A DNA stretch of 64,000 nucleotides, taken from positions 2,886,312 to 2,950,311 of the forward strand of contig NC_092675.1 in NCBI RefSeq assembly GCF_964355755.1. The letters run 5' to 3'. Shown piece after piece: positions 39,601 to 49,254 of this stretch; positions within the stretch are counted from its first letter, which is position 1, and each line of letters opens with the position of its first letter. This stretch comes from Antedon mediterranea (Eukaryota; Echinodermata; Crinoidea; Comatulida; Antedonidae). The translations under genes and the position numbers were made by a program. The notes under the pieces were generated by a model. The model worked only from the letters and a program-made list of their open reading frames with translations. It was not told the DNA's origin and did not search any database.

Positions 39601-41718
39601 CATATTAGAAAACTGAAATTAATAAAAAATCATTACAGTTTCTACGTCTGTGAATTTATACTCCATTTGCACAGAAAACATAAAAAAGATTAATAATGTA
39701 ATAAAAATATTGTTATTCAAATGGTTATTCAATTTTTGTTTTCAAAAATATTGAAATAAAATATAAAAAATAGGACTTATTTATTTAAATTCACAGTATT
39801 CAAAACAGGCAGTTGTATTTATAAATATCAAAATATGTTTAAAAAAATAATTTCTAGAAATAATAAAACGATGTTTAATGTTTGTGTTGAAATAAATTCA
39901 TCAGGTTACCCCCAAAAAAGTTTACTGTTTGTATATTATATAACTTACAACTACCTTTATAAAGATTGTAATGTCATACATAACTCGACATGCAATTAAC
40001 CCAATTAATAGATCATGTCATCGGTGCTTTGCAAGTACGCCACTTTATAATTAAATAGACTATTAAATCAGATTATACGCACTCTACAGTAAAGCTGATT
40101 TGAATGTCAACAAAGTTCACATATGAAAAATGTTAACATAAGCTTTGATAGTGTAACATATGTTTACTTCTCAGCTTGAGAAAAAGGTCTTGCCAATTTA
40201 TATGACATTAATTATCAAAACATTCAAAATGTCAACTTTATGAATGTTTTAAAAATGCAATTTTAAAAATCTGAACGCATAAACCTTGAAAAGGTATAGT
40301 ACTACTAGCAACAACAGCCTCCATAGTGACAGTACTCAAAATCACACCACATCCCCCACTCCCTATTCCTCACATTTTCTAGCTCAAGCATATGTATGAC
40401 ATGCCATGAGTGCAAAAATGTTTTCCAAGAGACCCATCCCCACCCTTATTTTTCTAGCTCAAGCTTAAATGACAAGCCATGAGTGTCAAAAAGGTTTTTC
40501 CAGAGCTGCAGCTAGCACAAGGAAATTTTCACACATGCTCCCCCAATTTTCATTTTGTTGAATTGACAAATTATCCAATATTAGACAACTGAATAAAAAC
40601 AAACTGCAACCTCTGTAATGTAAGACAAAAACAGTTCGTCGTCATCAATACTATGTTATCGTCATGGTTACATATAGGTCAGAAAAGCAATAAGTTTTCA
40701 GTATACCGACATTATAATAGAATGATCATTTATGTTACAATCAGATATAATGTTTGATATTTGTGTTCAGGTCAAAGTGCGAACAATGCTTTAAGCTCTA
40801 AACTACACTATCAAATTAGTGTGATGTGCCCAAATATTGTAATGATATGCTTATATTAATGGTAGTGTTATGGCATCATCATTTCCATGTATAGGCACAT
40901 TATATTTTTTTGTCACATAAAGTTTTATGGTGTAGTCACAGCTTTACAGTAGCCAATACACATGCTACAACAGGGGAAAAAAATTGAGAGTTTAATATTA
41001 TTATTATAAATGCTAATGTAAACAAAATGATAAAACCCATTTGAAACAAATGATAAACATAATCAGGTTAAAACTGAATGGACAGTAGAATCAAATTCAA
41101 CTCAACATTTCAACTATAATTATTGCTTGAAGAATAATTTGAACAAATATTATTGCAGCTAAATCCCTGGTTTAATTAACCTTCTTCAACTAAATCTAAT
41201 ACACTCCAAATGAAGTGATATGCACTTTTTGTTTTGTCAGTTGAAGTATTGATTCAGATATATGTCAGAATTCCATCATACCATTTGCAGTAATTTTCTT
41301 CCTTAAATCATTAATTAGCTATAGTCTGAATTGTGAACGTTATTATGTATCTAGGTGGCAAAGTTAGTTAATAATTGGGAAACCACTCGATAAGATGGCA
41401 AAAGTATATCCCCTTATTAAACTCCATTGCCACAACTTTTAAATTAAATTTTTTCAAATTAAAATTTGTTAACGCAATCCTGTCACAAGATTTTCATCTT
41501 ATTGGGAATCTGCCTTTGTCCATTACTTTTAGTTGAAAGAAAGAAATGATTACAATTAATATTACCAGTTGACTCACCTTATTCTTTTGATCAGGATCAA
41601 AAGACGTCAAAGTGGCAACCAGCTCCTTGATTCCTAGTAAGTTGCCTTCTTCCACGGCATGGAATAAAGCCATTAAGACAATCGATTCATTTTCACAAGA
41701 AGGATCGCAATCTGAAAT
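23497..41718 (-). CDS. DAPK1: DAPK1-type ROCO protein: ankyrin repeats, ROC, COR, death domain (12 exons seen)
   Basis: Twelve exons with matching GT/AG borders and phases give 1058 codons plus stop. The order is about ten ankyrin repeats, a ROC domain with P-loop GHSGVGKST, a COR-like region, and a death domain around PENTIGKLIEHLRDLVREDAA. The last residues, SVVSR, also end vertebrate DAPK1. Length and order match the vertebrate protein from its first ankyrin repeat to its end. In vertebrates DAPK1 is a calmodulin-regulated Ser/Thr kinase of cell death and autophagy whose ROC domain binds GTP. The N-terminal kinase and calmodulin-binding parts (roughly 370 residues) are not seen in the window. 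They may lie beyond 64 kb across a very long intron, or this gene may lack them. Coordinates are outer limits; introns are included. Confidence 0.93.
25355..25543 (-). CDS. DAPK1: DAPK1-type exon: ROC-COR linker
   Basis: 63 codons, phase 0 at both ends, from NEPYMTVLCES to QLKSMGE. Acceptor gatttcag, donor gtaaggga. It corresponds to the vertebrate PPMTHLCEK...LHSTGE segment. Confidence 0.93.
26062..26321 (-). CDS. DAPK1: DAPK1-type exon: ROC domain end
   Basis: 260 nt. It enters with two bases completing a split glycine codon and leaves in phase 0. It encodes YCGKYSSQLRIILVGTHADL...MLRQHLANIKNAIVK. THAD corresponds to the G4-like nucleotide-specificity motif of ROC domains (vertebrate VATHADI). 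Acceptor ttttttcag, donor gtaagaaa. Confidence 0.93.
26824..27021 (-). CDS. DAPK1: DAPK1-type exon: ROC domain middle
   Basis: 198 nt. It encodes AGDFSIWEFSGAEPF, where the vertebrate protein has VGDFSVWEFSGNPVY (the switch II or G3-like region), through NYIKSALPANQTI. Acceptor gtctttag, donor gttagtct. Confidence 0.93.
27125..27308. repeat. Palindromic repeat with hammerhead-like stem, copy 2
   Basis: Same outer arms (gttgatata... and ...atatcaac) and inner words (gttctgaaaagaactgtt, gatcgaaac) as the copy at 6194. The plus strand between about 27215 and 27260 reads ctcctgaggtcgatt...gattgatcgaaac, which resembles the hammerhead pattern of CUGAUGA, stem, GAAA, with two core changes. Confidence 0.55.
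27360..27396 (+). ncRNA. Candidate hammerhead-ribozyme core
   Basis: CTGATGA at 27360-27366 is followed by a four-pair stem II, GGGC (27368-27371) with GCCC (27379-27382), then GAAA at 27383-27386. A tiny stem III, GC-tct-GC (27387-27393), and TAA follow. This satisfies the invariant hammerhead core. Minimal stem III is known in hammerheads of Penelope-like elements. I could not pair stem I convincingly, so the copy may be inactive. Confidence 0.45.
27611..27929 (-). CDS. DAPK1: DAPK1-type exon: ROC P-loop
   Basis: 319 nt, phase 0 in and phase 1 out. It starts SRTRELFIHQMHT and holds the Walker A motif GHSGVGKST followed by MIDSLKCGMLKGF (vertebrate GHSGSGKTT, LVESLKCGLLRSF). A serine/arginine-rich insert then leads to STKGIDITNAGIP. 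Acceptor tcatag, donor gtttgtg. Confidence 0.94.
28309..28455. mobile_element. TTAA-flanked MITE (gtctacactatcaaac family), copy 1
   Basis: Inverted termini ccgtctacattatcaaac and gtttgatagtgtagacag, with TTAA at both borders (28309 and 28452). A near-palindrome of about 147 bp with inner words tatatggacatgatgatg and ccatatttgggcac. Confidence 0.75.
28739..29230. repeat. 36-bp minisatellite in a DAPK1-type intron
   Basis: About 13.6 units built from ataactgttttagatagga plus gtgtatacctagtatta, almost identical except for tgaa versus taga variants in the third and last units. Since 36 is divisible by three, both strands stay open, giving two false long frames of 12-residue repeats. Confidence 0.95.
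29770..29931. mobile_element. TTAA-flanked MITE (gtctacactatcaaac family), copy 2
   Basis: The best-preserved copy: TTAA-agctttgtctacactatc on the left and gatagtgtagacagagct-TTAA on the right, about 162 bp, palindromic throughout. Confidence 0.8.
31438..31780 (+). mobile_element. tRNA-derived SINE, with internal insertion
   Basis: A box-A-like tggctgggtggttatgatgc and a B box gggttcaagtcccg (about 31491-31504) mark a tRNA-derived head. Related minus-strand copies lie at 48790-48975 and about 49735-49862. Compared with the copy at 48.8 kb, this one has an extra block of about 110 bp (roughly 31585-31695) rich in gcattcgaatgc palindromes. Confidence 0.7.
31921..32097 (-). CDS. DAPK1: DAPK1-type exon: last two ankyrin repeats
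   Basis: 59 codons, phase 0, HGVTAVQMAVKHGHVEVVRFL to EMFNQLQG. Acceptor atattttag, donor gtgagttt. The second repeat starts DGLTAAQIA, where vertebrate DAPK1 has DGKTAEDLA. Confidence 0.93.
33325..33809. mobile_element. 485-bp inverted-terminal-repeat DNA element
   Basis: The left end tagggatgtttcgcaac...acgaaaacggatacgtcac is the inverse of the right end gtgacgtatccgttttcgt...caaaacctcccta: about 50 bp of imperfect inverted repeat. The interior is GC-richer and non-coding, with further inverted pieces of tcatattcgtaa. Target duplication is short (TA or TAG) and uncertain. Non-autonomous; family unknown. Confidence 0.7.
34343..34373. repeat. Near-perfect 15-bp-arm palindrome
   Basis: atggagtaaagaata and its inverse are separated by a single base, in an intron. 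It could form a cruciform; no known family. Confidence 0.7.
34663..34761 (-). CDS. DAPK1: DAPK1-type exon: ankyrin repeat (99 nt)
   Basis: One 33-residue repeat, FGETGLHVACRDGNIELVKL to DTANK, phase 0. Acceptor ttcttctag, donor gtaggtatg. Confidence 0.93.
34762..36000. repeat. Intron with 'aaggggacac' repeat pieces and a hairpin
   Basis: At 34852-34900 ccatggaggtaaa and its inverse form a hairpin. Around 34925-35265 there are several pieces of a degenerate family with words such as cccctataaaggggacact, aagaggacactttc and attaaggggacag. Related pieces occur near 34130, 38325, 62885 and 63660-63880. The exon at 35316-35513 lies within this interval and is separate. Confidence 0.5.
35316..35513 (-). 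CDS. DAPK1: DAPK1-type exon: two ankyrin repeats (198 nt)
   Basis: Two repeats of 33 residues, DGETPLLCAAARGHFDIVQI... and HGLCAIHLAARRNHYDITKY..., ending LRDK. Phase 0. Acceptor ttgttgttag, donor gtaagtg. Confidence 0.93.
35936..36270. mobile_element. TTAA-flanked palindromic MITE (agatgtattgtcccc family)
   Basis: 335 bp from TTAA to TTAA. The left end agatgtattgtccctc and the right end gggggaaaatacatat are inverted, with subterminal similarity. It is a deletion-type relative of the 2.5-kb element at 15521. Confidence 0.75.
36271..38005. other. Introns flanking the 37.0-37.2 kb exon
   Basis: Mostly AT-rich. The block at about 37330-37720 is GC-richer, with word content unlike its surroundings (for example gtagggggtaaccccggtgt), and is probably a dispersed repeat. 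No coding signal. Confidence 0.4.
37010..37207 (-). CDS. DAPK1: DAPK1-type exon: two ankyrin repeats (198 nt)
   Basis: Two repeats, AGETGLHVAGRYGQADAVDH... and DGETALHIVAWHGYSNIVQ..., ending LNLKNK. Phase 0. Acceptor attttcag, donor gtcagtat. GC content is clearly above the surrounding introns. Confidence 0.94.
38006..38104 (-). CDS. DAPK1: DAPK1-type exon: ankyrin repeat (99 nt)
   Basis: One repeat, RGDTPVHWAARHGHTGVVEH to NEQNK, matching vertebrate VYWAARHGHVDTLKFL. Phase 0. Acceptor tttaatag, donor gtaagaca. Confidence 0.93.
38910..39445. repeat. Tandem array (116-120 bp) derived from an ankyrin exon end
   Basis: Five units begin near 38912, 39029, 39145, 39265 and 39385. On the minus strand each contains a version of the 3' end of the ankyrin exon at 39452-39550 (aagttccttcaatcaaaatc, ...ttaaat..aaaagat), then a GT and the start of the intron. 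The last unit merges into the true exon. The copied pieces lack the exon's acceptor and 5' half. Confidence 0.85.
39452..39550 (-). CDS. DAPK1: DAPK1-type exon: ankyrin repeat (99 nt), source of adjacent array
   Basis: One repeat, HGETCLHIAAGCGYVDIVKF to NAKDK, phase 0. Acceptor gttttctag, donor gtattaaac. Its last 45 or so bases and the donor region are the parent of the tandem array immediately downstream (38910-39440). Confidence 0.92.
39551..41577. other. Intron of the DAPK1-type gene (39.6-41.6 kb)
   Basis: AT-rich. Two near-copies of a short segment at about 40375-40500 (ctcaagcatatgtatgacatgccatgag / ctcaagct...gacaagccatgag) form a local duplication. One MITE is at 40791-40945. No coding signal. 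Confidence 0.5.
40791..40945. mobile_element. TTAA-type MITE (gtctacactatcaaac family), copy 3
   Basis: Diverged copy: left end ttaagctctaaactacactatc, right end tatggtgtagtcacagcttta. The inner words agtgtgatgtgcccaaatat and aggcacattatattttt are shared with the other copies. Confidence 0.65.
41578..41718 (-). CDS. DAPK1: DAPK1-type exon: first ankyrin repeat
   Basis: 47 codons, phase 0, ISDCDPSCENESIVLMALFH to DPDQKNK. Acceptor tatttttccag, donor gtgagtcaac. It matches the vertebrate segment after the calmodulin-binding region (DSFVMKAIIHAINDDNVPGL...). Confidence 0.92.
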
Positions 41719-41869
41719 CTGGAAAAATAAAGTAGAAAGAATACTTATTTATGTCCACATAAAAAACTGGTGCAGACAACGAAGAAACAGTTGATTGGAT
41801 GGAATACAATATAATAACATCCTGAATTTATAAAGTACCTAATGTTGTAAAACCTAGCGTTGTACATAT

Positions 41870-42065
41870 ACTGTACTATTACCCCTAATTTTTAGATCAA
41901 ACACAGTCCCAGAATGAAGCTAGTAATCAACGCAAAGTTGTGTCTTGATCTAACTGGTACCCGTTTAAACACCTGGGTGGAGAAAGACAAACGTAAGTAA
42001 AGTGTCTTGCTTAAGAATATAGGTAATGCAACTAGCGTTGGATTTGAACTTACAGCCAATTATAG
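41870..42065 (-). mobile_element. tRNA-type SINE, minus orientation (second family)
   Basis: The plus strand carries caaagttgtgtcttgatc, acacctgggtggagaaagac and gtaagtaaagtgtcttgc. These are the inverse of words in the plus-strand element at 47763-48058 (gtctttctctacccaggtgt, gatcaagacacaactttg). The B-box side is at about 42030-42050. Confidence 0.6.
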
Positions 42066-42667
42066 TCTCAACGTCCACACACACTCGCATAAATAGATCG
42101 ACAGCCCCGTCGGAAAAACCGTACCACATTCCAAATTATAAACCAAATCCGAATCTAAAGTGATCAGACTAGATTATCGCAAAACACTCACAATAATCCA
42201 ACAATGACCACAACCGGAATAACATGCGCTGTTCTCGCATTCCCAAGGGAAATTTAACAGGATTGTTTTGAAGCTGTAAGTTTCGGTTGTACAGCAAAGC
42301 TTGTTGAATAGTATTGGGATGATGATGTGAATCTCTCTAATGTATTCTGTCCTTAGGAATTGCAAATAGCATTAACATCAAAAGCACTTAAATGCAAAAG
42401 CAATTTTTTTTTCTTTCAGTGGATCAGTCACACAATCAACATTGCGTTGACTTTGATAAAGAACGTGAATGAAATCTTGTTTTTTCGTGCAAGAATAAAA
42501 ATGACATTTAATCTGCTACATGAGAAGAAGTCATGTTCAATTTGAAGAGACAGAATTATGCAAAAGGTTTGAGCACGCAAATTGAAGAAACCAATTTAAT
42601 TGGTTTATAAGCAAAAAGAAGCATACAAATTAATACCGAAGGGTAATAAGGGCAGGTGTTCTGGTAA

Positions 42668-42935
42668 GACTGATGTTGGGAGGAGGCTGATGTTGGGCGG
42701 AGGCTGATGTTGGGAGGAGGCTGATGTTGGGAGGAGTCTGATGTTGGGAGGAGGCTTATGTTGGGAGGAGGCTGATGTTGGGAGGAGGCTGATGTTGGGA
42801 GGAGGCTGATGTTGGGAGGAGGCTGATGTTGGGAGGAGGCTGATGTTGGGAGGAGGCTGATGTTGGGAGGAGGCTGATGTTGGGAGGAGGCTGATGTTGG
42901 GAGGAGGCTGATGTTGGAAGGCCGGAGGCTGATGC
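42668..42935. repeat. 17-bp G-rich minisatellite
   Basis: About 15 units of ctgatgttgggaggagg. The opposite strand has a false frame of a 17-residue repeat because three units make 51 nt. Regular GGG and GG runs on the plus strand give it potential to form G-quadruplexes. Confidence 0.92.
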
Positions 42936-43589
42936 TGGAGGGTAGTGGTCGGAAGTGCTGGTGTTCGAAAAGAGCTGGTGATAAATGAAGATAGACCAGT
43001 GTTCAGGAAAGTATGTGTTGAGTCTCCATTCTTCCATCAAGCCCACAATGAATAAATATAATAATATTTACATCAAGACCAAACCTAATTACCATACTGC
43101 ATTATCCTCATATCAAATTAGAATGATTTTAATAGCAAAGTAGCAGCACATATAAGAATTGATGTTTTGTTCTTTCAATCCAATTAAGTGTCTAAATCTA
43201 TATTCAATTGAGCAGGTAACTCTAATCAACACTAATTATGGATCAAATTACTATCTGGCATAATTTAATGATTAGTAGTGCGGAGTGTGGTCTAGTTTGT
43301 GCTGACTATGACCTACAAACCAAGATACAATGTTGCTAACTCCATTGATTCAATTCAAAATTTAATTTTTGTGTTGAAATTGCCAATTCATCAGGTGATT
43401 ATTCCGTTAGTTATTCAAAGAAAAAATGTGATTATATTAAAAGGCATTGATAATTGGTCAGATGTTTTACTCAACTCTGACGTACTTGGTATATATATAT
43501 GTAGTAACGCAAGCAATTGATTCTAGAAGTTACGCGCCATATATATATTCAGTCTAACCCAAGCAATTTACTATAATCTAACCCTAAAC

Positions 43590-43690
43590 ATCAGCACAAG
43601 CTCTGTGGTCTAGAGGTATAAACGCCAGGCTAGTGATATGAAGGTGGTGGGTTCGAGTCTCACAAGAGAATCACAATTGTTTTGCGGTAC
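43590..43690 (+). mobile_element. tRNA-type SINE head
   Basis: Box-A-like tgtggtctagaggtataa and a B box gtgggttcgagtctcac lie in the expected order and spacing. The downstream body is short or decayed. Confidence 0.55.
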
Positions 43691-44250
43691 AATTACGACA
43701 TTTATAGTACAAGTAAACGTCAGTAGGGCAAATCATTTGATCAATTAACTTAGCTCGCTAGTGCAAAGCTACTTAATATCGGTATCATCGCATGTGTACT
43801 TGATTTCTTAGAACTTTACAGAGCTTTTAACAATTATGAATAAAAACAAATATTAGTACATATATTGTAAAATTGTGGCTCGTCAAGAAACCAGCGACAA
43901 CACTGTACAATAGCGTTTGCACAATAAACATGTTTACACAAAAATTACACCAATTGAAATGAAAATGAAAATAATATCTCATTTATAAAGATGAAACAAA
44001 TAGAACATTTTAATGACAATTGATCAAACATAAAAGCTAATACAGACTCTTCTTATTGCAACATTAATTTTAAACAGACACTGAGTTAAGAATTATAGTA
44101 AGATAAAAAAAAAATCTATTACCCTTTTAAAAATTATCGTAGATTGCAATGCTATACTAAAGCAAATAAAAATAGTTGCTGTTGTGATTTAAATCCTAGA
44201 GAAGATAAAAACAGCTGTTAGATTTTAATCATTAACTTTACATTTCTCAC

Positions 44251-44346
44251 CTGTTTTGTCCTCCTAACACGATTCTTGTATGAGAATATTTTTTGGAACC
44301 TGTTTTGTGTGTGAAAATGTTCAACAAACCTCCTTAGCAAAAACAT
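44251..44346 (-). CDS. Candidate upstream or alternative first exon of the DAPK1-type gene
   Basis: The minus strand has an ATG at 44346 opening MFLLRRFVEHFHTQNRFQKI..., a 32-codon run ending RRTKQ at a good donor (cag|gtgag). The phase (0) fits the exon at 41718. An in-frame stop lies 27 nt upstream of the ATG, and a weak acceptor (ttaatttgtag) lies closer. The peptide is basic and amphipathic, in the position of the vertebrate calmodulin-binding segment, but residue identity is low. It could be an internal exon, the first exon of a kinase-less form, or chance. Confidence 0.4.
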
Positions 44347-47300
44347 TTTAAATATCAGATGAACTACAAATTAATCAGAATCTTTGCGAGTTTTATAGAC
44401 TGAAAATTACACTGCAAAACCAACAAATAAGCACATAATTATGAATTGTGTTGATATCAGTATATCTAGGTAATATTCTTCTTTATGTGAATGCCTTGTA
44501 TGAGTGGTTAGAATATGTAATATGATTTAAAATATGATATACAATTGTTCTTATGTTAACTGTATCCTGCTTGGAAAGGTGTGTCAACACACCTGTTTCG
44601 TAGAAAGGAAATGAAGATACTTAATATAAAATTAAGTACATTGACATCAAACACTTTACCGAAACTACATGTTTCTATTTGTTGTGTAGAAGTTGTACAG
44701 TACTCTGTGCTAGTATCGATTTTAGAAATAAAAGTCTCTAAAAGAGTCTATCCCTAATCCGGCTCTGGCCCCAGTTTGCGTCAGATTGTGCATACAGCAT
44801 TAGTAACTTTTAACGTTTTAATGACCAACATGCAGTTAAGATTGGTGCACAGTCAAAATGAAATAGTGAGATGTGATTTTATTTGCCAAAGGTCGGACTG
44901 GAGCAGGTATGAAAAACGCTTAAAAGTAGATTTTTAATTCAAAAGAAATAGTATTGTAATAATAAATTAAAAGCATTATTCTATTGAATAAACCTTATTA
45001 TTCAATTGGACTGTGGAGAAATTATGATGCTATATAACAAATTTGGAGAAAAAAATTTTATTTTTTCCTACTAATTAATACAATATTCTTTTTTTGTGTG
45101 TATAATTCACTGAATTCGGATCTTATCTTGATAAAGTAAACTTACTGTAGTATGCATGAAAAATGTGCTGACATTGAGAAGAAACAATGTTGACACGCGC
45201 ACAGAAAATTAATATAAATATCTGTTTAATATCAATGTTATACATACTTTCATGTTTGAGTCTTCATCAAACACAATCACATCAAGGATTTTAATTCTAA
45301 AGTTTAATGAACAGTTAATTACCAGTTTGTATTTTAATTATACGGAAGCAGAACTAAAACGAACATTAAGTTGACCTTAGCTTTCATTAATATTCCTAGA
45401 ACTTATAACCACAGAGACATTACATTCTGTTCACATTCACATTGATAACTGGTGCATTCGTCAGTATATCCATTGTCGATTTATGACGATATAGCCAACG
45501 TCCTATCTTCCCTAAATGTGATGGCTAGTGCTTTGGACAATGTTAGTTAAAGTTGCATCATATTTCCTAGTGTTTTTGGACAATGTTATCCTTTTTAATT
45601 TCCTCCAGAAATCCTTTTGGATTCATGATGTCGATTTATGATGATATAGGCAGCGTCCTCTCTTTCCTAAATGCAATACTAGTGCTTTGGACAATGTTAG
45701 TTAAATTTGCATCATATTTCCTAGTGTTTTTGGACAATGTTATCCTCTTTAATTTCTTCCATACTTAAATACCAATATTCTCGGAAACTTCAACCTTTAT
45801 AACAACGCATGTTTCCATTGTATCGATAAGCCCCTTGTTTAATAGTGCATTATTATTTGCCAAATTGTACCTAATAATGACCACTTAAGCTAAAAGTTCA
45901 TTTCATTTGTGAATGATGTCAGTGGCATTGGTATTTATCCTCTTGTTATTCTCCTTCAAGATGTCAATTTCCTTGCCATAATCAACCAAATCTGAAGATG
46001 TACTTTCAAAGTGCATTGACATGTATAAGGAGATTTATCAATGTTTACTGTATTACAGTACATGCATAAACCGAGCAATATTGGTGGGTCACATGGCAGA
46101 CGTGCAATAGTATATTTTTTCCTCTATTTTTCGTATACAAAAAAATTTGCATTTAAAAAAACTGTTTTCTGAACATAAAATCCAACAGTGCCGCCTATTT
46201 TAAAATCAATAACACTCCTATCGCGACAGAATTCTTGAAGAGATATACATACTAATTTAGACCAAAACAAAGACTTTAAATTAGTTTTAGACTGGAGTGA
46301 TCATATATGATTTTGATTAGTTTTATGGGAAGAATTAGACGTGGAATCGTTGGATTATTTTTCCACTCGGCTGTTGCCGCCGGTGGAAATATAACCTTTC
46401 ATCATTCACATCATGCCATTATTTGTACCATTCCACTCACAAACTTATTGTATCAGCTTAATTTTGAACTTTGTTGTGAGGCCTCTAATTTGATGAATAA
46501 AATGCATCATCAGAACCTCAATGATGCAGTAGCCAAATATTTCATAAACTGTTGGTTTCAGATGGTACACAATACCAAATATGGATGTTAAGGATCATTA
46601 ACAGTATAGTAATTGAATCTACAAAACTAATTAAGCACTGATTCTCTCAATATTTTTTGTAATCACCTATGTTTGACTCAAATTTACCACCATGAATTCT
46701 ACACTGTAATTGCTTTTTTCCCACTTTATTTGTATGTAGATAATTTCTACAAAATTGTTAAGAATATGAAATGAATTTTGGGTCAGTTTCTGCTGGAAAG
46801 ATAAAAGTGACATATAGTAATGGTAAAAATGGGAAAGATGAAGAAGATGATGATGAAAACAAAGAGGATGATTACTGATTATGATAAACAAATATCACGA
46901 TGAAATAATTTCCCTCAAGTACTGTAGATACTAAACAGTACAATAACAATTTAGTATAAAATAATAATTCAACTATAAAAATATATCTTTAAATATAAGT
47001 TTAAAATCATAAACTTAACAATTATCAAGAAATAAGTTAAAATCATGAATTTTACAACAACAATATTATGATTTTCAGCCAGAAATGAATAAAAAGAATG
47101 ATACATACTGAGTTTTGCATGAGCCTAACAGCCTCCAGCAATGTAACACAGCATTTAAAATCCAACCAAAGATTTGAGACAAAAATTCTAAGCAATTTAG
47201 TAGAAGACAAGACACGATGCTAATGTCTTGCTTGTCGTATTAGTAGATACTTTACTATGCTTTGAATGTTAAATTTGTCCGGTCAATGCTATTATTAACA

Positions 47301-47762
47301 TCCCCATATCTCAATAGATGATTTAGCAAACGGCACTTGAAAACATCTTTAGTAGAATTTTTATATAAGCGTGATTACTTGTGAGTGAATATCATTCAAT
47401 GCAACAAAATGGTTTTATTTTTCTGTAGGCTGACGTGCCGTTCTATTCAGCAAGAAAATATTCACATTTTTAAACAGATTGTTCAATTGTCCTTGGTTTT
47501 ATTAATAAATATTCTATCATGCTATAGTATTTTATACAGCAATGTTGTTACGAAAAAAAACCTATGAATTAATCCGGTTGCATTGTAAAATTAAATTTAT
47601 ACATTTAATTATATTCAACAAATATTCAATAACTGAATCTTCAGCTCATTGATATTAATGTTTTGCTAAATTCTAATTCTACTCATGAAAACACCAGATA
47701 GCATTTATATTTTTGTACAAATGTAAAATGTCACTACAGTTGCAAAGGACCAGTATGTACAC
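44347..47762. other. Gene-poor stretch 44.3-47.8 kb
   Basis: AT-rich. The 155-bp duplication and a weak exon-like segment at 47109-47188 (minus) are the only structures noted. Frames at 46307-46591 and 47385-47567 show no known features. Confidence 0.4.
45474..45775. repeat. 155-bp tandem duplication
   Basis: Two units starting tgtcgatttatga at 45474 and 45629, each containing agtgctttggacaatgttag and cctagtgtttttggacaatg. No coding potential. Confidence 0.85.
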
Positions 47763-48058
47763 TGAGGGTGTGTGGCGCAGTGTGTTGATCGTGAGATCGA
47801 GGTTCAAATCCAACTCTCGTTGCATTGCTTGTATCTTTAGGCAAGATACTTTACTTACGTTTGCCTTTCTCTACCCAGGTGTATAAATGGGAACCTGGTT
47901 TATAGATCAAGACACAACTTTGTGCTAATTACTACTGTAGCTGCATTATAATGTTTCCATACGTGTTTGATAAAAAAAATGACTGGGGTAATAATGTTCA
48001 GCGCTTAGAGGTTTCACAACATTAGGCGCTATATAAATCCAGGATATTTGCTATTATT
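47763..48058 (+). mobile_element. Full-length tRNA-type SINE (second family)
   Basis: Starts gagggtgtgtggcgcagtgt (A-box side), B box gaggttcaaatccaactctc, a body with gtttgcctttctctacccag, and a tail containing aggcgctatataaatccagg ahead of a short attatta run. The gcgctatataaat end is often shared with LINE 3' ends, which would supply the mobilising machinery. Confidence 0.7.
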
Positions 48059-48789
48059 AAACTGCAAATTTTGTGTTTAAACTCCAGAGCAAGTCTTGAT
48101 AAGTCCATGTAAAAAGGGATAATGGAATTGGGATATCTCCAGAAATTTCATAAATGCACCTTTACACTTACTATGTAAAGGAAATGTTCTACTACTTGTA
48201 AACTAAGAAATATTTTAACTGAACATTAATTTACACACAGACACAGATGTCTATTGGCAACCACTGGCGCTAAATGGATTATTGCACTTGCCTTTGGCGG
48301 GTATAATATATTGACTTCATTTCTTAAATCTAATGTATGTTCATAGCAGTATGTATTTGACATAACCTGACATAGACATTTCTGTTTGTATTGGCGAAAT
48401 CCAAATATGTGTGGAAGAATGAAACAAATAATAATCATTGTTACAACTTGCCGAGAACAAGAGATGGCGCCGATAACTAATCAATTAATTGTATAAAGAA
48501 TATAATCAGGTTAATAGTGAGTGGTACGGTAGCTTACTAGCTTACAAATTCCAATGTTTGGGTTCCATAAGAAAAGAAGAATGGCAAATCTGTACTTATT
48601 ACTATGTGAATTTGTATGCATGCCAAATTTATTGCCTCCTTTTAAGGGTAAAAATAAATGGAAAATGAAATAAAAGTAAGGAAAATATGAAAAAAAATAA
48701 GAAAATCATAGAGCAAGTCATGTTTTAATTTGTATATATTTTATATAAGATAACCATAAGCGAATTCATTCACTATCCTTCTTAAAGGT

Positions 48790-48975
48790 GCCAATTCTGT
48801 TCACAAGACAAACATATACACTAGATGCTCTACATAAACAAAGTCATATTATAGTCTTTGAGAGTCGAGTTGTAAATTATCATTAGAAAAATCCTGACAT
48901 AAACAGGACTTGAACCCAGGACCCTTGGATTGGTAGGCAAGCATCATAACCACCAATCCACAGCTCCACTCTATA
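48790..48975 (-). mobile_element. tRNA-derived SINE (first family), minus orientation
   Basis: The plus strand has ggacttgaacccaggac (inverse B box) and aaccaccaatccacagctcc. Read on the minus strand it matches the head and tail of the copy at 31438, without the internal extra block. Confidence 0.7.
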
Positions 48976-49106
48976 ATGTTCATAATATATCGTGCGCTCA
49001 ATGTATTACGTTCGTGATCACTTTGCGACAAGTGCTAGAGTAGAGTTCTTCTTCTTCTCCTTTAGTCACCACAGCATTGAACTGTTGCTTTTTACCCATA
49101 ATGATA

Positions 49107-49254
49107 TTAAAGCTTGGTTCCCACTGGCGACGCAATCTACGTAACGTACGAAAATTCCCTTTCAATAATCGTGTTTGTGTTACGCAATACAGCACTTTGT
49201 GACCATACGCCGCTGCGTTACGCTGCGATGTGTTCTAGTGGGAACCATGCTTAA
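49107..49254. mobile_element. TTAA-flanked MITE (ggttcccact family)
   Basis: TTAA-agcttggttcccact on the left and agtgggaaccatgc-TTAA on the right, about 148 bp. The interior is rich in inverted cgtaacg / cgttacg words. The third TTAA-bordered family in this window. Confidence 0.75.

Larger units (their letters stand above)
41719..44250. other. Possible intron, 41.7-44.25 kb
   Basis: If the exon at 44251 is real this is an intron. It contains two SINE pieces and the 17-bp minisatellite. No kinase-like coding sequence is seen. Confidence 0.4.

Noticed and set aside
42756-43046. Proline/serine/glutamine-rich repeat protein on the minus strand
   Set aside because: False frame over the 17-bp minisatellite (three units make 51 nt).
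46307-46591. 94-codon plus-strand gene
   Set aside because: No recognisable domain, no splice context or codon bias; treated as chance.
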